From Roseovarius gahaiensis (GTDB lineage Bacteria; Pseudomonadota; Alphaproteobacteria; Rhodobacterales; Rhodobacteraceae), in NCBI RefSeq assembly GCF_011601345.1, contig NZ_JAAORB010000006.1, positions 51,630 through 115,629 of the forward strand: DNA of 64,000 bases, given 5' to 3'. The stretch's first letter is position 1. Each line of letters begins with the position of its first letter. Both the position numbers and the translations under genes were made by a program. Below, one piece after another: positions 26,255 to 34,943 of the stretch. The notes below the pieces were generated by a model. That model ran no database searches and was not told the DNA's origin. It saw nothing but the letters and a program-made list of their open reading frames with translations.

Positions 26255-28042
26255 TCAATCTTCCTCGAACGGATCCCATTCATCTTCGACTTCGGGCAGG
26301 GCTTCGGCGCTGGCATTTGCGGCAATGTCGTCTTCGGTTCGGATCGAGGTGATCCGCGCCTTGGGAAAGGCGCTGAGCACGGCCTGAACCATCGGGTGCC
26401 CCTGCGCTTCGGCGCGCAGGGCGTTTTCCGCAGCGTCGCGCACATGCGCGATGGTGTCGGCCCCGCCTTCGTTGACAAGGGTGATACCCCAGCGGCTGCC
26501 GGTCCAGCGTTGCAAGGCAGCCGCAAGCCGCTGTGATAGATCCTGAGGTGCATCGGGGGTGGGTTGAAATTCGATGCGACCGGGCCGGTAGGAGGCCAGA
26601 CGCACATGGCTTTCGACCTCGACCAGAAGTTTGACGTCACGCTGCGCGCGGATCAATTCGACCACATGATCGAAGGTCGGGTAATGCGCCAAGGCGTGGT
26701 CCTCGGCCACGGCAAGCGCCTGCGCGTTGCCCGAGGCACTGGGGCCTGACGGGCCGCGATGCGTGGGCGCGGGTGTTGTCTGAGAGCTTTGCGCCTGTGT
26801 CGTCTGACCTGATCCGTCGGGCGCATGTGCGCCATGTGATGCGCCGCTACTGCCCGGCCCGGGCGGCGTGGGGGCTGGCATGTCGCGCAGTTTGCGTACC
26901 AGTTCCTCGGGGCTGGGCAGATCGGCGACATGGGTCAGACGGATGATCGCCATTTCGGCGGCCATCATTGCATTGGGGGCTTCGGCCACCTCATCCAGCG
27001 CTTTCAGCAGCATTTGCCACAGGCGTGTCAATACCCGCATTGGCAGGGTGTCGGCCATCTGTTGACCGCGGGCGCGTTCGTCGGGGCCGATGGTGGGATC
27101 GTCCGCCGCCTCGGGGGTGATCTTGACCACGGAAATCCAATGCGTGATCTCGGCCAGGTCACGCAGCACCGCCATGGGATCGGCCCCTTCGGCATATTGG
27201 CCCGAGAGTTCGGTCAGCGCGCCCGCCGCATCGCCCTTCATAATCAGGTCGAAAAGATCCAGCACCCGGCCGCGATCGGCCAGCCCAAGCATTGCGCGGA
27301 CCTGATCGGCACCGGTTTCGCCTGCGCCGTGGCTGATGGCCTGATCCAGAAGCGAGGTGGCATCGCGCGCCGAGCCTTCGGCGGCACGGGTGATTAGCGC
27401 CAGCGCGTCATCGGTGATCTGCGCGTTTTCGGCGTCGGCGATACGGCGCAAAAGGCCGATCATCACCTCGGGTTCGATGCGGCGCAGGTCAAAACGCTGG
27501 CAGCGCGACAGTACCGTCACCGGAACTTTGCGAATTTCCGTGGTGGCGAAGATGAATTTCACATGCTCGGGCGGTTCCTCAAGCGTCTTGAGCAGCGCAT
27601 TGAACGCGCTGGTCGAGAGCATGTGCACCTCGTCGATGATGTAAATCTTGTAGCGGGCCGAGGCCGCGCGATAGTGGACCGAGTCGATGATTTCACGAAT
27701 GTCGCCCACGCCGGTGCGGCTGGCGGCGTCCATCTCCATCACATCGACGTGGCGGCCTTCCATGATCGCCGTGCAATGTTCGCACACGCCGCAGGGATCG
27801 GTGGTGGGGCCGCCGGTGCCATCGGGGCCGATGCAGTTCATGCCCTTGGCGATGATCCGCGCGGTGGTGGTTTTGCCGGTGCCGCGAATGCCCGTCATGA
27901 TAAAGGCCTGCGCGATCCGATCCGCCATGAAGGCGTTCTTGAGGGTGCGTACCATGGCGTCTTGGCCCACCAGATCGGCAAAGGTTTCGGGCCGGTATTT
28001 CCGGGCGAGAACCTGATAAGGCTTGGCGGGGGTGTCGTTCAT
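26255..28042 (-). CDS. dnaX: DNA polymerase III subunits gamma and tau
   Basis: A 595-aa clamp-loader ATPase. It opens with VLARKYRPETFADLVGQDAM, has Walker A GIRGTGKT at residues 51-58, a zinc-binding group with CGVCEHC, Walker B in IYIIDEVHMLS and sensor 1 around IFATTEIRKVP. The C-terminal third (~400-595) is Pro/Ala/Gly-rich and then forms the tau-specific domain, which binds helicase and polymerase alpha. I see no obvious A-run plus hairpin frameshift site, but the region was not analysed in detail. It begins the dnaX-ybaB-recR set. Confidence 0.95.
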   Translation of the reverse strand: MNDTPAKPYQVLARKYRPETFADLVGQDAMVRTLKNAFMADRIAQAFIMTGIRGTGKTTTARIIAKGMNCIGPDGTGGPTTDPCGVCEHCTAIMEGRHVDVMEMDAASRTGVGDIREIIDSVHYRAASARYKIYIIDEVHMLSTSAFNALLKTLEEPPEHVKFIFATTEIRKVPVTVLSRCQRFDLRRIEPEVMIGLLRRIADAENAQITDDALALITRAAEGSARDATSLLDQAISHGAGETGADQVRAMLGLADRGRVLDLFDLIMKGDAAGALTELSGQYAEGADPMAVLRDLAEITHWISVVKITPEAADDPTIGPDERARGQQMADTLPMRVLTRLWQMLLKALDEVAEAPNAMMAAEMAIIRLTHVADLPSPEELVRKLRDMPAPTPPGPGSSGASHGAHAPDGSGQTTQAQSSQTTPAPTHRGPSGPSASGNAQALAVAEDHALAHYPTFDHVVELIRAQRDVKLLVEVESHVRLASYRPGRIEFQPTPDAPQDLSQRLAAALQRWTGSRWGITLVNEGGADTIAHVRDAAENALRAEAQGHPMVQAVLSAFPKARITSIRTEDDIAANASAEALPEVEDEWDPFEED

Positions 28043-28263
28043 TTCGGGCCTTGCTGGATTCGCGGGTCACCCGCCAACCTAAAGCCGAGGGCAGGGGGCG
28101 TCTACCTTGCTTTTGTGGGTCGATGGGGCAAGGATCAGCCATGTGCAAATGACCGGCGGGGATGAGTTATGCGGCTTAGGGGGATTCGGCGCGGTAAAAG
28201 TATCAAAGGCTGCCGTGGCATGGGGTGGCAGGCGTGGCCTGCAGCCTTTGACGTATAAAGCCT

Positions 28264-28746
28264 ATGTCAGGGTTCATCATACATGCGTTGCCTGTCGCCG
28301 GTGGTATCTTGGCGGTCGCGCCGATGCCGGGGCGCGGTGGCCATTACACCGAGGATATGGCGCATCTGCACGATTGGCGCCCGGCTTTGGTGATCACCAT
28401 GCTGTCATCGCCCGAACTGCGCGCGACCGGGCATCATGATATCGGGGCTCAGTTGCAGGATATGGGCACGCGCTGGATGCATGTGCCGGTTCTTGACATG
28501 GATGCACCGGGGCCCGCGGCCGAGGAGGCGTGGCATCAGGCCAGCCATGCAGCACTGTCGGCCTTGCAGGGCAAGGGGCGCGTTTTGATCCATTGCATGG
28601 GCGGGTGCGGGCGATCAGGCATGGCGGCGCTGCGGTTGATGGTTGAGGCTGGAGAGGCGCCGGACAAAGCGTTGGAGCGGCTGCGTGCGGTGCGCCCATG
28701 CGCAGTGGAGACCCCTGAACAGCTGGACTGGGCAACCAAAGCCTGA
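28264..28746 (+). CDS. Cysteine-based dual-specificity/tyrosine phosphatase-like protein
   Basis: A 160-aa cytosolic protein with the PTP signature HCMGGCGRSG, in which Cys111 is the nucleophile and Arg117 binds phosphate (C-x5-R). An acid residue at 78-80 (VLDMDAP) can act as general acid. The beginning (IIHALPVAGGILAVAPMPGR) matches bacterial dual-specificity phosphatases of the cyclin-dependent-kinase-inhibitor-3 type. Its substrate is unknown. It lies between dnaX and the SRP RNA gene on the opposite strand. Confidence 0.8.
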   Translation: MSGFIIHALPVAGGILAVAPMPGRGGHYTEDMAHLHDWRPALVITMLSSPELRATGHHDIGAQLQDMGTRWMHVPVLDMDAPGPAAEEAWHQASHAALSALQGKGRVLIHCMGGCGRSGMAALRLMVEAGEAPDKALERLRAVRPCAVETPEQLDWATKA

Positions 28747-28885
28747 CGTCTGCGCGTGATCGAAGATATCCCGGCCCTTTCGCATGGCGCTTTGACAAGA
28801 TGCCATCCCGGCGCAAGGCTAGGTCCATCCATCGGCGTTATGCTGCCGCAGACCTGTCTTTCGCCACCGGAAAAAGGATGAAGGT

Positions 28886-28979
28886 GAGAGGTTGGACAAC
28901 GACCCAAGCGGGGCTCGTTACGGCTGCTTCCTTCCGGACCTGACCGGGTTGGCGAGGCGCCTGCCCGCGCCAACCTCTC
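28886..28979 (-). ncRNA. ffs: 4.5S signal recognition particle RNA
   Basis: Read on the minus strand, the sequence contains GTCAGGTCCGGAAGGAAGCA, the apical loop that binds Ffh, flanked by pairing arms. The outer ends pair as GAGAGGTTGG (28886-28895) with CCAACCTCTC (28970-28979), giving a ~94-nt hairpin as in small bacterial SRP RNAs. It targets membrane and secretory proteins with Ffh and FtsY. The exact 5' and 3' ends may be a few bases off. Confidence 0.93.
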
Positions 28980-28989
28980 AATCCGCTAT

Positions 28990-30936
28990 CTAGGGGTCTT
29001 GGCGCGGATTCGCAAGGGGGGCGGTGATCGGGCCAGTGTCCAGCGGCAACCGCAGGCGCATGAACCCTTCGGGAGTGTCGCCCAAATCCTCCGCTCCAAG
29101 ATCGGCAATCGTTTGCGGATAGGCGCGCAGGCCGGGGCCGGTGAAATGAATCGCGCTTGTGCCGGGCCATGCGGTGAAGGTCCAGACCGGGGTGATGTGA
29201 TCCGAAATCGGCCCATGGTCGCGGATGTAGCTGGCCAGAATATCACGCACCGGCGTCGCGCCTTTGACAACAATATCGTCGTCCGGCAAGGCCATATACG
29301 GCCCGCCGCCAAAGGCGCGGTAACTGTTGGTGGCGATCAAAAAACGATCCTCCTCCAACACGGGCCGCGCGTTGTGGCGTAGCTCTTGCACGCGGGTCGC
29401 ATGGGGATTGGCAAGGCGTCCGTCGCCCGCATAGCGTGGCGGTTGAGACAGGTCGATCTGGTAGGTGATCCCGTCGATCATGTCGAAGGCATGACCGGGC
29501 TGGCGTGCGTCCCATAGCGGTTGGTCTTGCTGGCCGGGGACCAAAGTGTGAAAGCAGCTTGCCGCGCGTTCAAGCCAGTCGCGCAGGCGTGCCCCGGTGA
29601 TGCGTGCGCCCACCAATGTATTGGGAAAGCCGTATAGATCAGCAGCGTTGCGCAGGCGCACCGGACCTTCGGGCATGTCCGTGTAGTGTTGCGGCCCGCC
29701 CCGCCCGCCGGTTTTGAACGGCGCGGTTGCGGACAGCAGTGGTAACTGCGCGTCCGGGGTTCCCTGCACCGCCTCGGCCAAGGCGCGTGCTTGTGCCCGG
29801 TTGACCAGTTGTAGTGTCGGGTCGGTGCGTATTGTCGCCAGATAACTGTGCAAGGGGGCGGTTGCCCTGTTCAACGGCGTTTCGATCAGCGCCAGCGTAT
29901 GCTGGTGCGCCTTGTCCAACGCCTCCGTCAGCGCAGGATCGGGCGGCGCGCAGTGGCCGTCTTTGGTCTTGACCGGGCGGGCCTCGGCCCGGTGCGCCGT
30001 GACATGCCAGCCACTTGGGCCCTGCGATAACGTCAGATCAAGAACCCCAAGATGCGACCCGGCAAACCCGGCCATAATGGCCGGTGTGTCGTTCAATGTG
30101 CCCGCCTTGGCATCGACACCCGGCAAATCCGCATGCATGGGTGAGGGAAAGACCTGATGGCTATGACCCGCCAGCACCGCATCCAACCCCGGCACAGACG
30201 CCAGTGCCAATGCCGCGTTTTCCTGTTCGGGGCAGTCGGGACCGGAAGCGATGCCTGTATGGGCCAGCGCGATGACCAGATCGGCCCCGGCGGTGCGGGC
30301 CATAGGCACCACACGGCGGGCGGTTTCGGTAATCCCGTGAACGTCCACCAGATCGTGCAGTTGGGTCCGGTCCCATACTGCCACCTGTGGCGGAACAAGA
30401 CCGATCACCGCGATCCGCAGGTCATGCGCGCATCCGGTTTCGTCTTGCATTTGCCGGGTCAACATTTGAAACGTCGCAAAGATCGGCGCGCCTGTCGTGC
30501 AGTCGATCACATTGGCGCAGGTCACTGGAAATTCGGCTTGATCGAGGGCGTCGTTCAGTGCGGGCAAGCCGAAATTGAATTCGTGATTGCCAATTCCGAC
30601 ACAGTCATAGCCGATCTGGTTCATTGCGCGGATCACCGGGTGCGGCCCTGTCCAGCCGTTGGTTTTCTGCATCGTCAGATCCGTCAACGGGGTGCCTTGC
30701 AGAAAATCGCCATTGTCGAACAGCAGGCAATTTTTCACTTCGCGTCGGGCCTGCCCGATCAGGGTGGCGACACGGGCCAACCCTGTGGGTTGGTCGCCTT
30801 TGTTCGTATAGTAGTTGAACGGCAAAAGATGGCCGTGAATGTCGGTTGTTTCCAGTAGCCGCAGCTTAAGCCGAGGGTATGACGCGGGCTTGCATTGAGG
30901 GCTTTTGTCCGGTCGTTCGGCACTGTGTACGGCCAC
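28990..30936 (-). CDS. cpdB: 2',3'-cyclic-nucleotide 2'-phosphodiesterase / 3'-nucleotidase (CpdB-like)
   Basis: About 648 aa. The metallophosphoesterase half has LETTDIHGHLLPF, FDNGDFLQGTPL, IGNHEFNFG and LAGHSHQVFP metal-binding motifs; the 5'-nucleotidase C-terminal domain carries SYRAFGGGPY and TYQIDLS. It degrades 2',3'-cyclic nucleotides and 3'-nucleotides, normally in the periplasm. Here no signal peptide can be found: the frame stays open upstream without stop and has no ATG before LETTDIHG. I use the GTG at 30936 (GGAG 11 bases upstream), but the true start is open. A cytosolic location or a mis-set start are both possible. Confidence 0.8.
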   Translation of the reverse strand: MAVHSAERPDKSPQCKPASYPRLKLRLLETTDIHGHLLPFNYYTNKGDQPTGLARVATLIGQARREVKNCLLFDNGDFLQGTPLTDLTMQKTNGWTGPHPVIRAMNQIGYDCVGIGNHEFNFGLPALNDALDQAEFPVTCANVIDCTTGAPIFATFQMLTRQMQDETGCAHDLRIAVIGLVPPQVAVWDRTQLHDLVDVHGITETARRVVPMARTAGADLVIALAHTGIASGPDCPEQENAALALASVPGLDAVLAGHSHQVFPSPMHADLPGVDAKAGTLNDTPAIMAGFAGSHLGVLDLTLSQGPSGWHVTAHRAEARPVKTKDGHCAPPDPALTEALDKAHQHTLALIETPLNRATAPLHSYLATIRTDPTLQLVNRAQARALAEAVQGTPDAQLPLLSATAPFKTGGRGGPQHYTDMPEGPVRLRNAADLYGFPNTLVGARITGARLRDWLERAASCFHTLVPGQQDQPLWDARQPGHAFDMIDGITYQIDLSQPPRYAGDGRLANPHATRVQELRHNARPVLEEDRFLIATNSYRAFGGGPYMALPDDDIVVKGATPVRDILASYIRDHGPISDHITPVWTFTAWPGTSAIHFTGPGLRAYPQTIADLGAEDLGDTPEGFMRLRLPLDTGPITAPLANPRQDP

Positions 30937-31207
30937 TTTTGAGGGGTCTCCATCACGGTCTTGGCTGTGGCGTGGTTTTAACAAACGGTCGGCTTGCGCC
31001 GACGGAACACAATACACTCGAACACGTCGCAGTATGGGGGGTAATGATTCGGCGCGCAATCTCGTTTGGGTGGAAAATCGCGTATTTTTACCAATGCGTT
31101 GATCCGGAAATTGCAACGCCCAAGCGCTTCTTGTCGCTGTGATCGTATTGCCCGCTTGCCCGGAGGTGCCCGTCGTGCCACCTGTGATCGCAAAAAGGAG
31201 GCTGGTC

Positions 31208-32179
31208 ATGCGGCATGCAGAAACGGTGACATTCGGAGGGTCGGCGCTGGATCGCGCCCATGCGTTGCGCGGCGATGATGCGGCCCTTAGCCAAGCGGTT
31301 GCAAACGGGCAGGCCGACACGCTGCTGCTGTGGCGGGGCAAGCCGCTGGTTCGGGCAGAAACACTGGATGGTCTGATTCGCCTGCCGATGGATCATCCGG
31401 TGCTGGCGCAGGCCGACGGGCCGCCGATTTTGCTGGGGCAGGACGAAAACAGCCGCTTGATCTTTGCGCATGATATCTCGGGCTGGCGGCCCGAGGGGGT
31501 GGACGAGTCTGGACTGAACCAGTTTCTGGATATGTCGGAACAGGCCCATCCCGATCTGCCGCAAGATACTGTTTTCGCCGAGTTGCGGCGGGTGATGACA
31601 CGGCTTAGCGCGCGTGACGCCGAACTGGCGGCGACGGCGCGTGGCTTGCTGGGATGGCACGCCTCGCACGGGTTTTGCGCCCGCTGCGGGGCGCAAAGCA
31701 CCATGCAGCGCCACGGATGGCAGCGGCAGTGCGCGTCTTGCGGGGCGGTGCATTTTCCGCGCACCGATCCTGTGGTCATCATGTTGATCACCCGTGGCAA
31801 CAACGTGCTGATGGGCCGGTCGCCCGGATGGCCCGAGGGGATGTATTCACTGTTGGCGGGCTTTGTGGAACCCGGCGAAACCATCGAGGCCGCCGTGCGC
31901 CGCGAGGTGGATGAGGAAACCGGCATCAAGGTGGGCGACGTCAGTTATCTGGCCAGCCAGCCGTGGCCGTTTCCCGCGTCGCTGATGATCGGCTGTCGCG
32001 GCGAGGCGCTATCGGACGTGATCACCATCGACCCTGTGGAAATCGAGGATGCCCTTTGGATGACGCGCGAAGATGTCATGCAGGCTTTTGCCGGCGAGCA
32101 TCCGTTTCTGGCCCCGGCGCGCAAGGGTGCAATTGCGCAGTTTTTACTGCGCAACTGGCTTGCGGACAGCTTGGATTAA
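31208..32179 (+). CDS. nudC: NAD(+) diphosphatase NudC
   Basis: A 323-aa protein with all NudC landmarks: a four-cysteine zinc ribbon (CARCG and CASCG), the Nudix box GFVEPGETIEAAVRREVDEETGI and the NADH-pyrophosphatase signature SQPWPFPASLM. It hydrolyses NAD(H) to NMN and AMP and, as known for E. coli NudC, can remove NAD caps from RNA. AAGGAGG six bases before ATG 31208 supports this start. The SRPBCC gene follows after 37 bases. Confidence 0.93.
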   Translation: MRHAETVTFGGSALDRAHALRGDDAALSQAVANGQADTLLLWRGKPLVRAETLDGLIRLPMDHPVLAQADGPPILLGQDENSRLIFAHDISGWRPEGVDESGLNQFLDMSEQAHPDLPQDTVFAELRRVMTRLSARDAELAATARGLLGWHASHGFCARCGAQSTMQRHGWQRQCASCGAVHFPRTDPVVIMLITRGNNVLMGRSPGWPEGMYSLLAGFVEPGETIEAAVRREVDEETGIKVGDVSYLASQPWPFPASLMIGCRGEALSDVITIDPVEIEDALWMTREDVMQAFAGEHPFLAPARKGAIAQFLLRNWLADSLD

Positions 32180-32216
32180 GGCGAAACTGCACGAATGGTA
32201 GTAACGGGTCGAGTAT

Positions 32217-32690
32217 ATGAATTTCAGTAGTCACGAGGATATCGAAGCGCCGATTGATGCGGTATTCGCCGCAGTCACCGATTTTCAGGCGTTCGAACGT
32301 CAGGCCTTGCGGCGCGGGGCCGAGGTGCAGCGCAGCGACAGTCTGGCGCAACCGGGGCCCGGCATGACTTGGGACGCTGCGTTCATGCTGCGCGGCAAAC
32401 GCCGTGAGATCAAGATTGAACTGGCGCGCATGGACCGACCCAACGGTGTGCTGGCCGATGCCCGCTCGCGCAATTTGAAAGCGCAGTTCGAGGTTGATCT
32501 GGTGGCGCTGTCCCGCAACCGCACGCGGCTGAGCGTGGCTCTTGTGCTTGAACCCAAAACACTGGCGGCGCGGTTGATGCTGCAATCGATTAAACTGGCA
32601 CGCAAGAGGCTGACGCGCCGCTTTCGCAAGCGCGTGGCGGAATTTGCAACCGATGTGGAAAACCGCAACAAACCCGCAACCTCGGCCTAA
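32217..32690 (+). CDS. SRPBCC-fold (START-like) protein
   Basis: A 157-aa protein beginning with EDIEAPIDAVFAAVTDFQAFE, the usual opening of SRPBCC/polyketide-cyclase-like proteins that bind a hydrophobic ligand in a helix-grip fold. The C-terminus is basic (KLARKRLTRRFRKRVAEF) and may contact membranes or nucleic acid. The ligand is unknown. It is downstream of nudC on the same strand and convergent with pheA. Confidence 0.75.
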   Translation: MNFSSHEDIEAPIDAVFAAVTDFQAFERQALRRGAEVQRSDSLAQPGPGMTWDAAFMLRGKRREIKIELARMDRPNGVLADARSRNLKAQFEVDLVALSRNRTRLSVALVLEPKTLAARLMLQSIKLARKRLTRRFRKRVAEFATDVENRNKPATSA

Positions 32691-32728
32691 GCCGGGACGG
32701 GTAAGGCGCGGGCCGCTGGCGCGAACGT

Positions 32729-33562
32729 TCAGTGGCGGCGCGGATCGGCGGGATAGACGCCCAGCATGGTGATGTCTGACGTGAAATATTCCAATTCGTC
32801 CAGCGCGCGCTGCACAGCCGGATCATCGGGATGCCCTTCAATATCGGCATAGAACTGCGTCGCGGTGAATGATCCGTCGACCATGTAGCTTTCCAGCTTG
32901 GTCATGTTCACGCCATTGGTCGCGAAACCGCCCATCGCTTTATACAGCGCGGCAGGAATATTGCGCACTTGAAACACAAAGCTGGTCATCATGCCGTCGT
33001 CACCCCGGCGCGACAAATCCGCCTTGGGCGCCATCACCAGAAACCGGGTGGTATTGTTGCCGTGATCCTCGATGTGGCGGGCCAGCACGTTCAGGCCATA
33101 GATGTCGCCCGCCAGCTCACTGGCAAGCGCCGCAAGGCCCGGTTCGGCCACTTCGGCCACATGTTTCGCCGACCCGGCGGTATCCGCGCCGGTGATCCGG
33201 CGAATTCCGTTTTTGGCCAGAAAGTTGCGGCATTGTCCCAACAGCATGGTGTGGCTCATGGCGCGGTCGACATCCTCTAGCCGCGTGCCGGGCAGCGCCA
33301 AAAGGTTGATGTGCACGCGCACAAACGCCTCGGACACGATATGCAGCCCGGATTTTGGCAACAGGTGGTGAATATCGGCCACCCGCCCGAAGGTCGAGTT
33401 TTCAACCGGCAGCATGGCCAGTGCGGCTTGTCCTTCGCGCACTGCTTCGATGGCGTCCTCGAAGGTGCGGCAGGGCATCGCCTCCATGTCGGGATAGGTT
33501 TCGTGGCAGGCCTGATGCGAATAGGCGCCGGGCTCACCTTGAAAGGCTATGCGCTGTGTCAT
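32729..33562 (-). CDS. pheA: Prephenate dehydratase with ACT domain
   Basis: A 277-aa monofunctional enzyme. The dehydratase part (~1-180) has FQGEPGAYSHQA, LPVENSTFGRVADIHHLL and the catalytic NNTTRF motif. The ACT domain (~195-275) follows, beginning SFVFQVRNIPAALYKAM. It forms phenylpyruvate from prephenate for phenylalanine synthesis. The ACT segment KLESYMVDGSF replaces the ESRP motif known from phenylalanine-inhibited enzymes, so feedback control may differ. ATG 33562 is chosen because TCAAGG-like spacing fits and the domain starts at once. Divergent from the cytochrome gene. Confidence 0.92.
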   Translation of the reverse strand: MTQRIAFQGEPGAYSHQACHETYPDMEAMPCRTFEDAIEAVREGQAALAMLPVENSTFGRVADIHHLLPKSGLHIVSEAFVRVHINLLALPGTRLEDVDRAMSHTMLLGQCRNFLAKNGIRRITGADTAGSAKHVAEVAEPGLAALASELAGDIYGLNVLARHIEDHGNNTTRFLVMAPKADLSRRGDDGMMTSFVFQVRNIPAALYKAMGGFATNGVNMTKLESYMVDGSFTATQFYADIEGHPDDPAVQRALDELEYFTSDITMLGVYPADPRRH

Positions 33563-33683
33563 TTTGGGCTGTTTCCTGTCAAAACTTAAGCGGTCGGGCG
33601 TTTGGTCGCGCAAACTACACCTTGCGCCGGACAAGGGGAAGCGGATAGATACCGCGCGACGGATACTAACGGGAAACGGGCTA

Positions 33684-34760
33684 ATGTTCGATACAATGAC
33701 ATTTACGAAGGTCCTGGGCAGCTTCTGTGGCGCCCTGCTGATCTTTCTTTTGGGGCAGTGGGCGGCCGAGCTTCTGTATCACACCGGCGGTGGTTATGGG
33801 GATGATTACCAGCAAGGGTACGTGATCGAAACCGGCGCTGATGATGAGGCCGAAGAAGTGGTCGAAGAAGGCCCCAGCTTTGAAGAGCTTTACGCCTCGG
33901 CCGATCTGGGCAAAGGCGAACGCGTTTTCAACAAGTGCAAGGCCTGCCACAAGCTGGACGAAGGTGCCAATGGTACCGGGCCTTATTTGCATGGCGTGGT
34001 CGGGCGTGACGTTGCCGCCGCAGAGGGGTTTGGCTACTCAGGCAGCCTTGTCGCCGTGGCCGATGTTTGGACCCCCCAGGAATTGAGCGCATTTTTGGAA
34101 AACCCTGCGTCCTACGCACCGGGCACCACGATGGGATTTGCCGGCCTTGGCAAAATCGAAGATCGTGTGAATGTGATTGCCTATCTGGACCAGACCGATG
34201 GCGACATGACCACGCTTGAGGTGCCCGCCGCCGAGGAAGAGGCCGCAGCCGAGCCTGCCGCCGAGGAAGGTGCGGCGACCGAAATGGCGCAGGCCGATCC
34301 AGTGCCGGCGCAGGATGAAGAAACCGCTGCCGAGGAAGTGACCGCAGAAGAACCTGTGACCACCGAGGCTGAGGGCACGCCCGCAGCGGAAGCCGAAGCC
34401 GCTGCCGCAACCGACACAGCCGGCGGATCGGACTTTGCGGGACTGGTTGCCGCCGCTGATCCGGCGGATGGTGAAAAACTGTGGCGCGGGTGCCGGGCCT
34501 GTCACAAGTTGGACGATGGCGCCAATGGCGTTGGTCCGCATCTGTACGGTATCGTCGACCGTGATATCGCCAGTGTCGATGGCTTCCGCTATTCGAAATC
34601 GCTGGAAGAGTTGGAAGGGGCCTGGACCGTGGACGAGCTGAACGCTTGGCTTGAAGATCCCAAGGCCTATGCGCCCGGCAACAAGATGAGCTATCGCGGC
34701 ATGAAAAAGGAAGATGACCGCGCGGCGTTGATCAAATACATGCAGACCGCCGCGGAATAA
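33684..34760 (+). CDS. Membrane-anchored cytochrome c with two tandem haem domains (cytochrome c-y-like)
   Basis: A 358-aa protein. Residues ~8-30 form an N-terminal membrane anchor with MFDTMTFTKVLG, matching the start of Rhodobacter cytochrome c-y. Haem domain 1 has CKACH at 85-89 with axial Met in APGTTMGFAG; domain 2 has CRACH at 270-274 with Met in APGNKMSYRG. An Ala/Glu-rich linker (~175-250) joins them. Domain 2 closely resembles domain 1 (GANGxGPxLxGxVxRD). Classical cytochrome c-y has one haem, so this is a duplicated form. It probably shuttles electrons from bc1 to oxidases while tethered in the periplasm. Confidence 0.85.
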   Translation: MFDTMTFTKVLGSFCGALLIFLLGQWAAELLYHTGGGYGDDYQQGYVIETGADDEAEEVVEEGPSFEELYASADLGKGERVFNKCKACHKLDEGANGTGPYLHGVVGRDVAAAEGFGYSGSLVAVADVWTPQELSAFLENPASYAPGTTMGFAGLGKIEDRVNVIAYLDQTDGDMTTLEVPAAEEEAAAEPAAEEGAATEMAQADPVPAQDEETAAEEVTAEEPVTTEAEGTPAAEAEAAAATDTAGGSDFAGLVAAADPADGEKLWRGCRACHKLDDGANGVGPHLYGIVDRDIASVDGFRYSKSLEELEGAWTVDELNAWLEDPKAYAPGNKMSYRGMKKEDDRAALIKYMQTAAE

Positions 34761-34785
34761 TTCTGCGCCGTTCCCCGAAAGTCAG

Positions 34786-34825
34786 GGCCGCCCTTGGTGC
34801 ATCCCATGGGCGGCCTTACGTTTTT
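34786..34825 (+). terminator. Terminator after the di-haem cytochrome gene
   Basis: Perfect 8-bp stem GGCCGCCC (34786-34793) with GGGCGGCC (34808-34815), then a T-rich run ending at 34825. Confidence 0.8.
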
Positions 34826-34943
34826 GTGAGCACCGAAATGCGCCGATGCCCGTTTCGGTGCTTGAACATGGGCGCGCCCCTCCATTAGCTTGGCACGCGC
34901 AGCAAATGCACCAAATCCCATATTAGGGATGAAGGAGATTGCG

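Noticed and set aside
30988..31003. Hairpin GTCGGC/GCCGAC between cpdB and nudC as riboswitch or terminator
   Set aside because: Short, no T-run and no known riboswitch motif around it.
30937..31341. Continuation of the CpdB-like frame upstream
   Set aside because: Contains no signal peptide or conserved sequence and overlaps the promoter and start of nudC.
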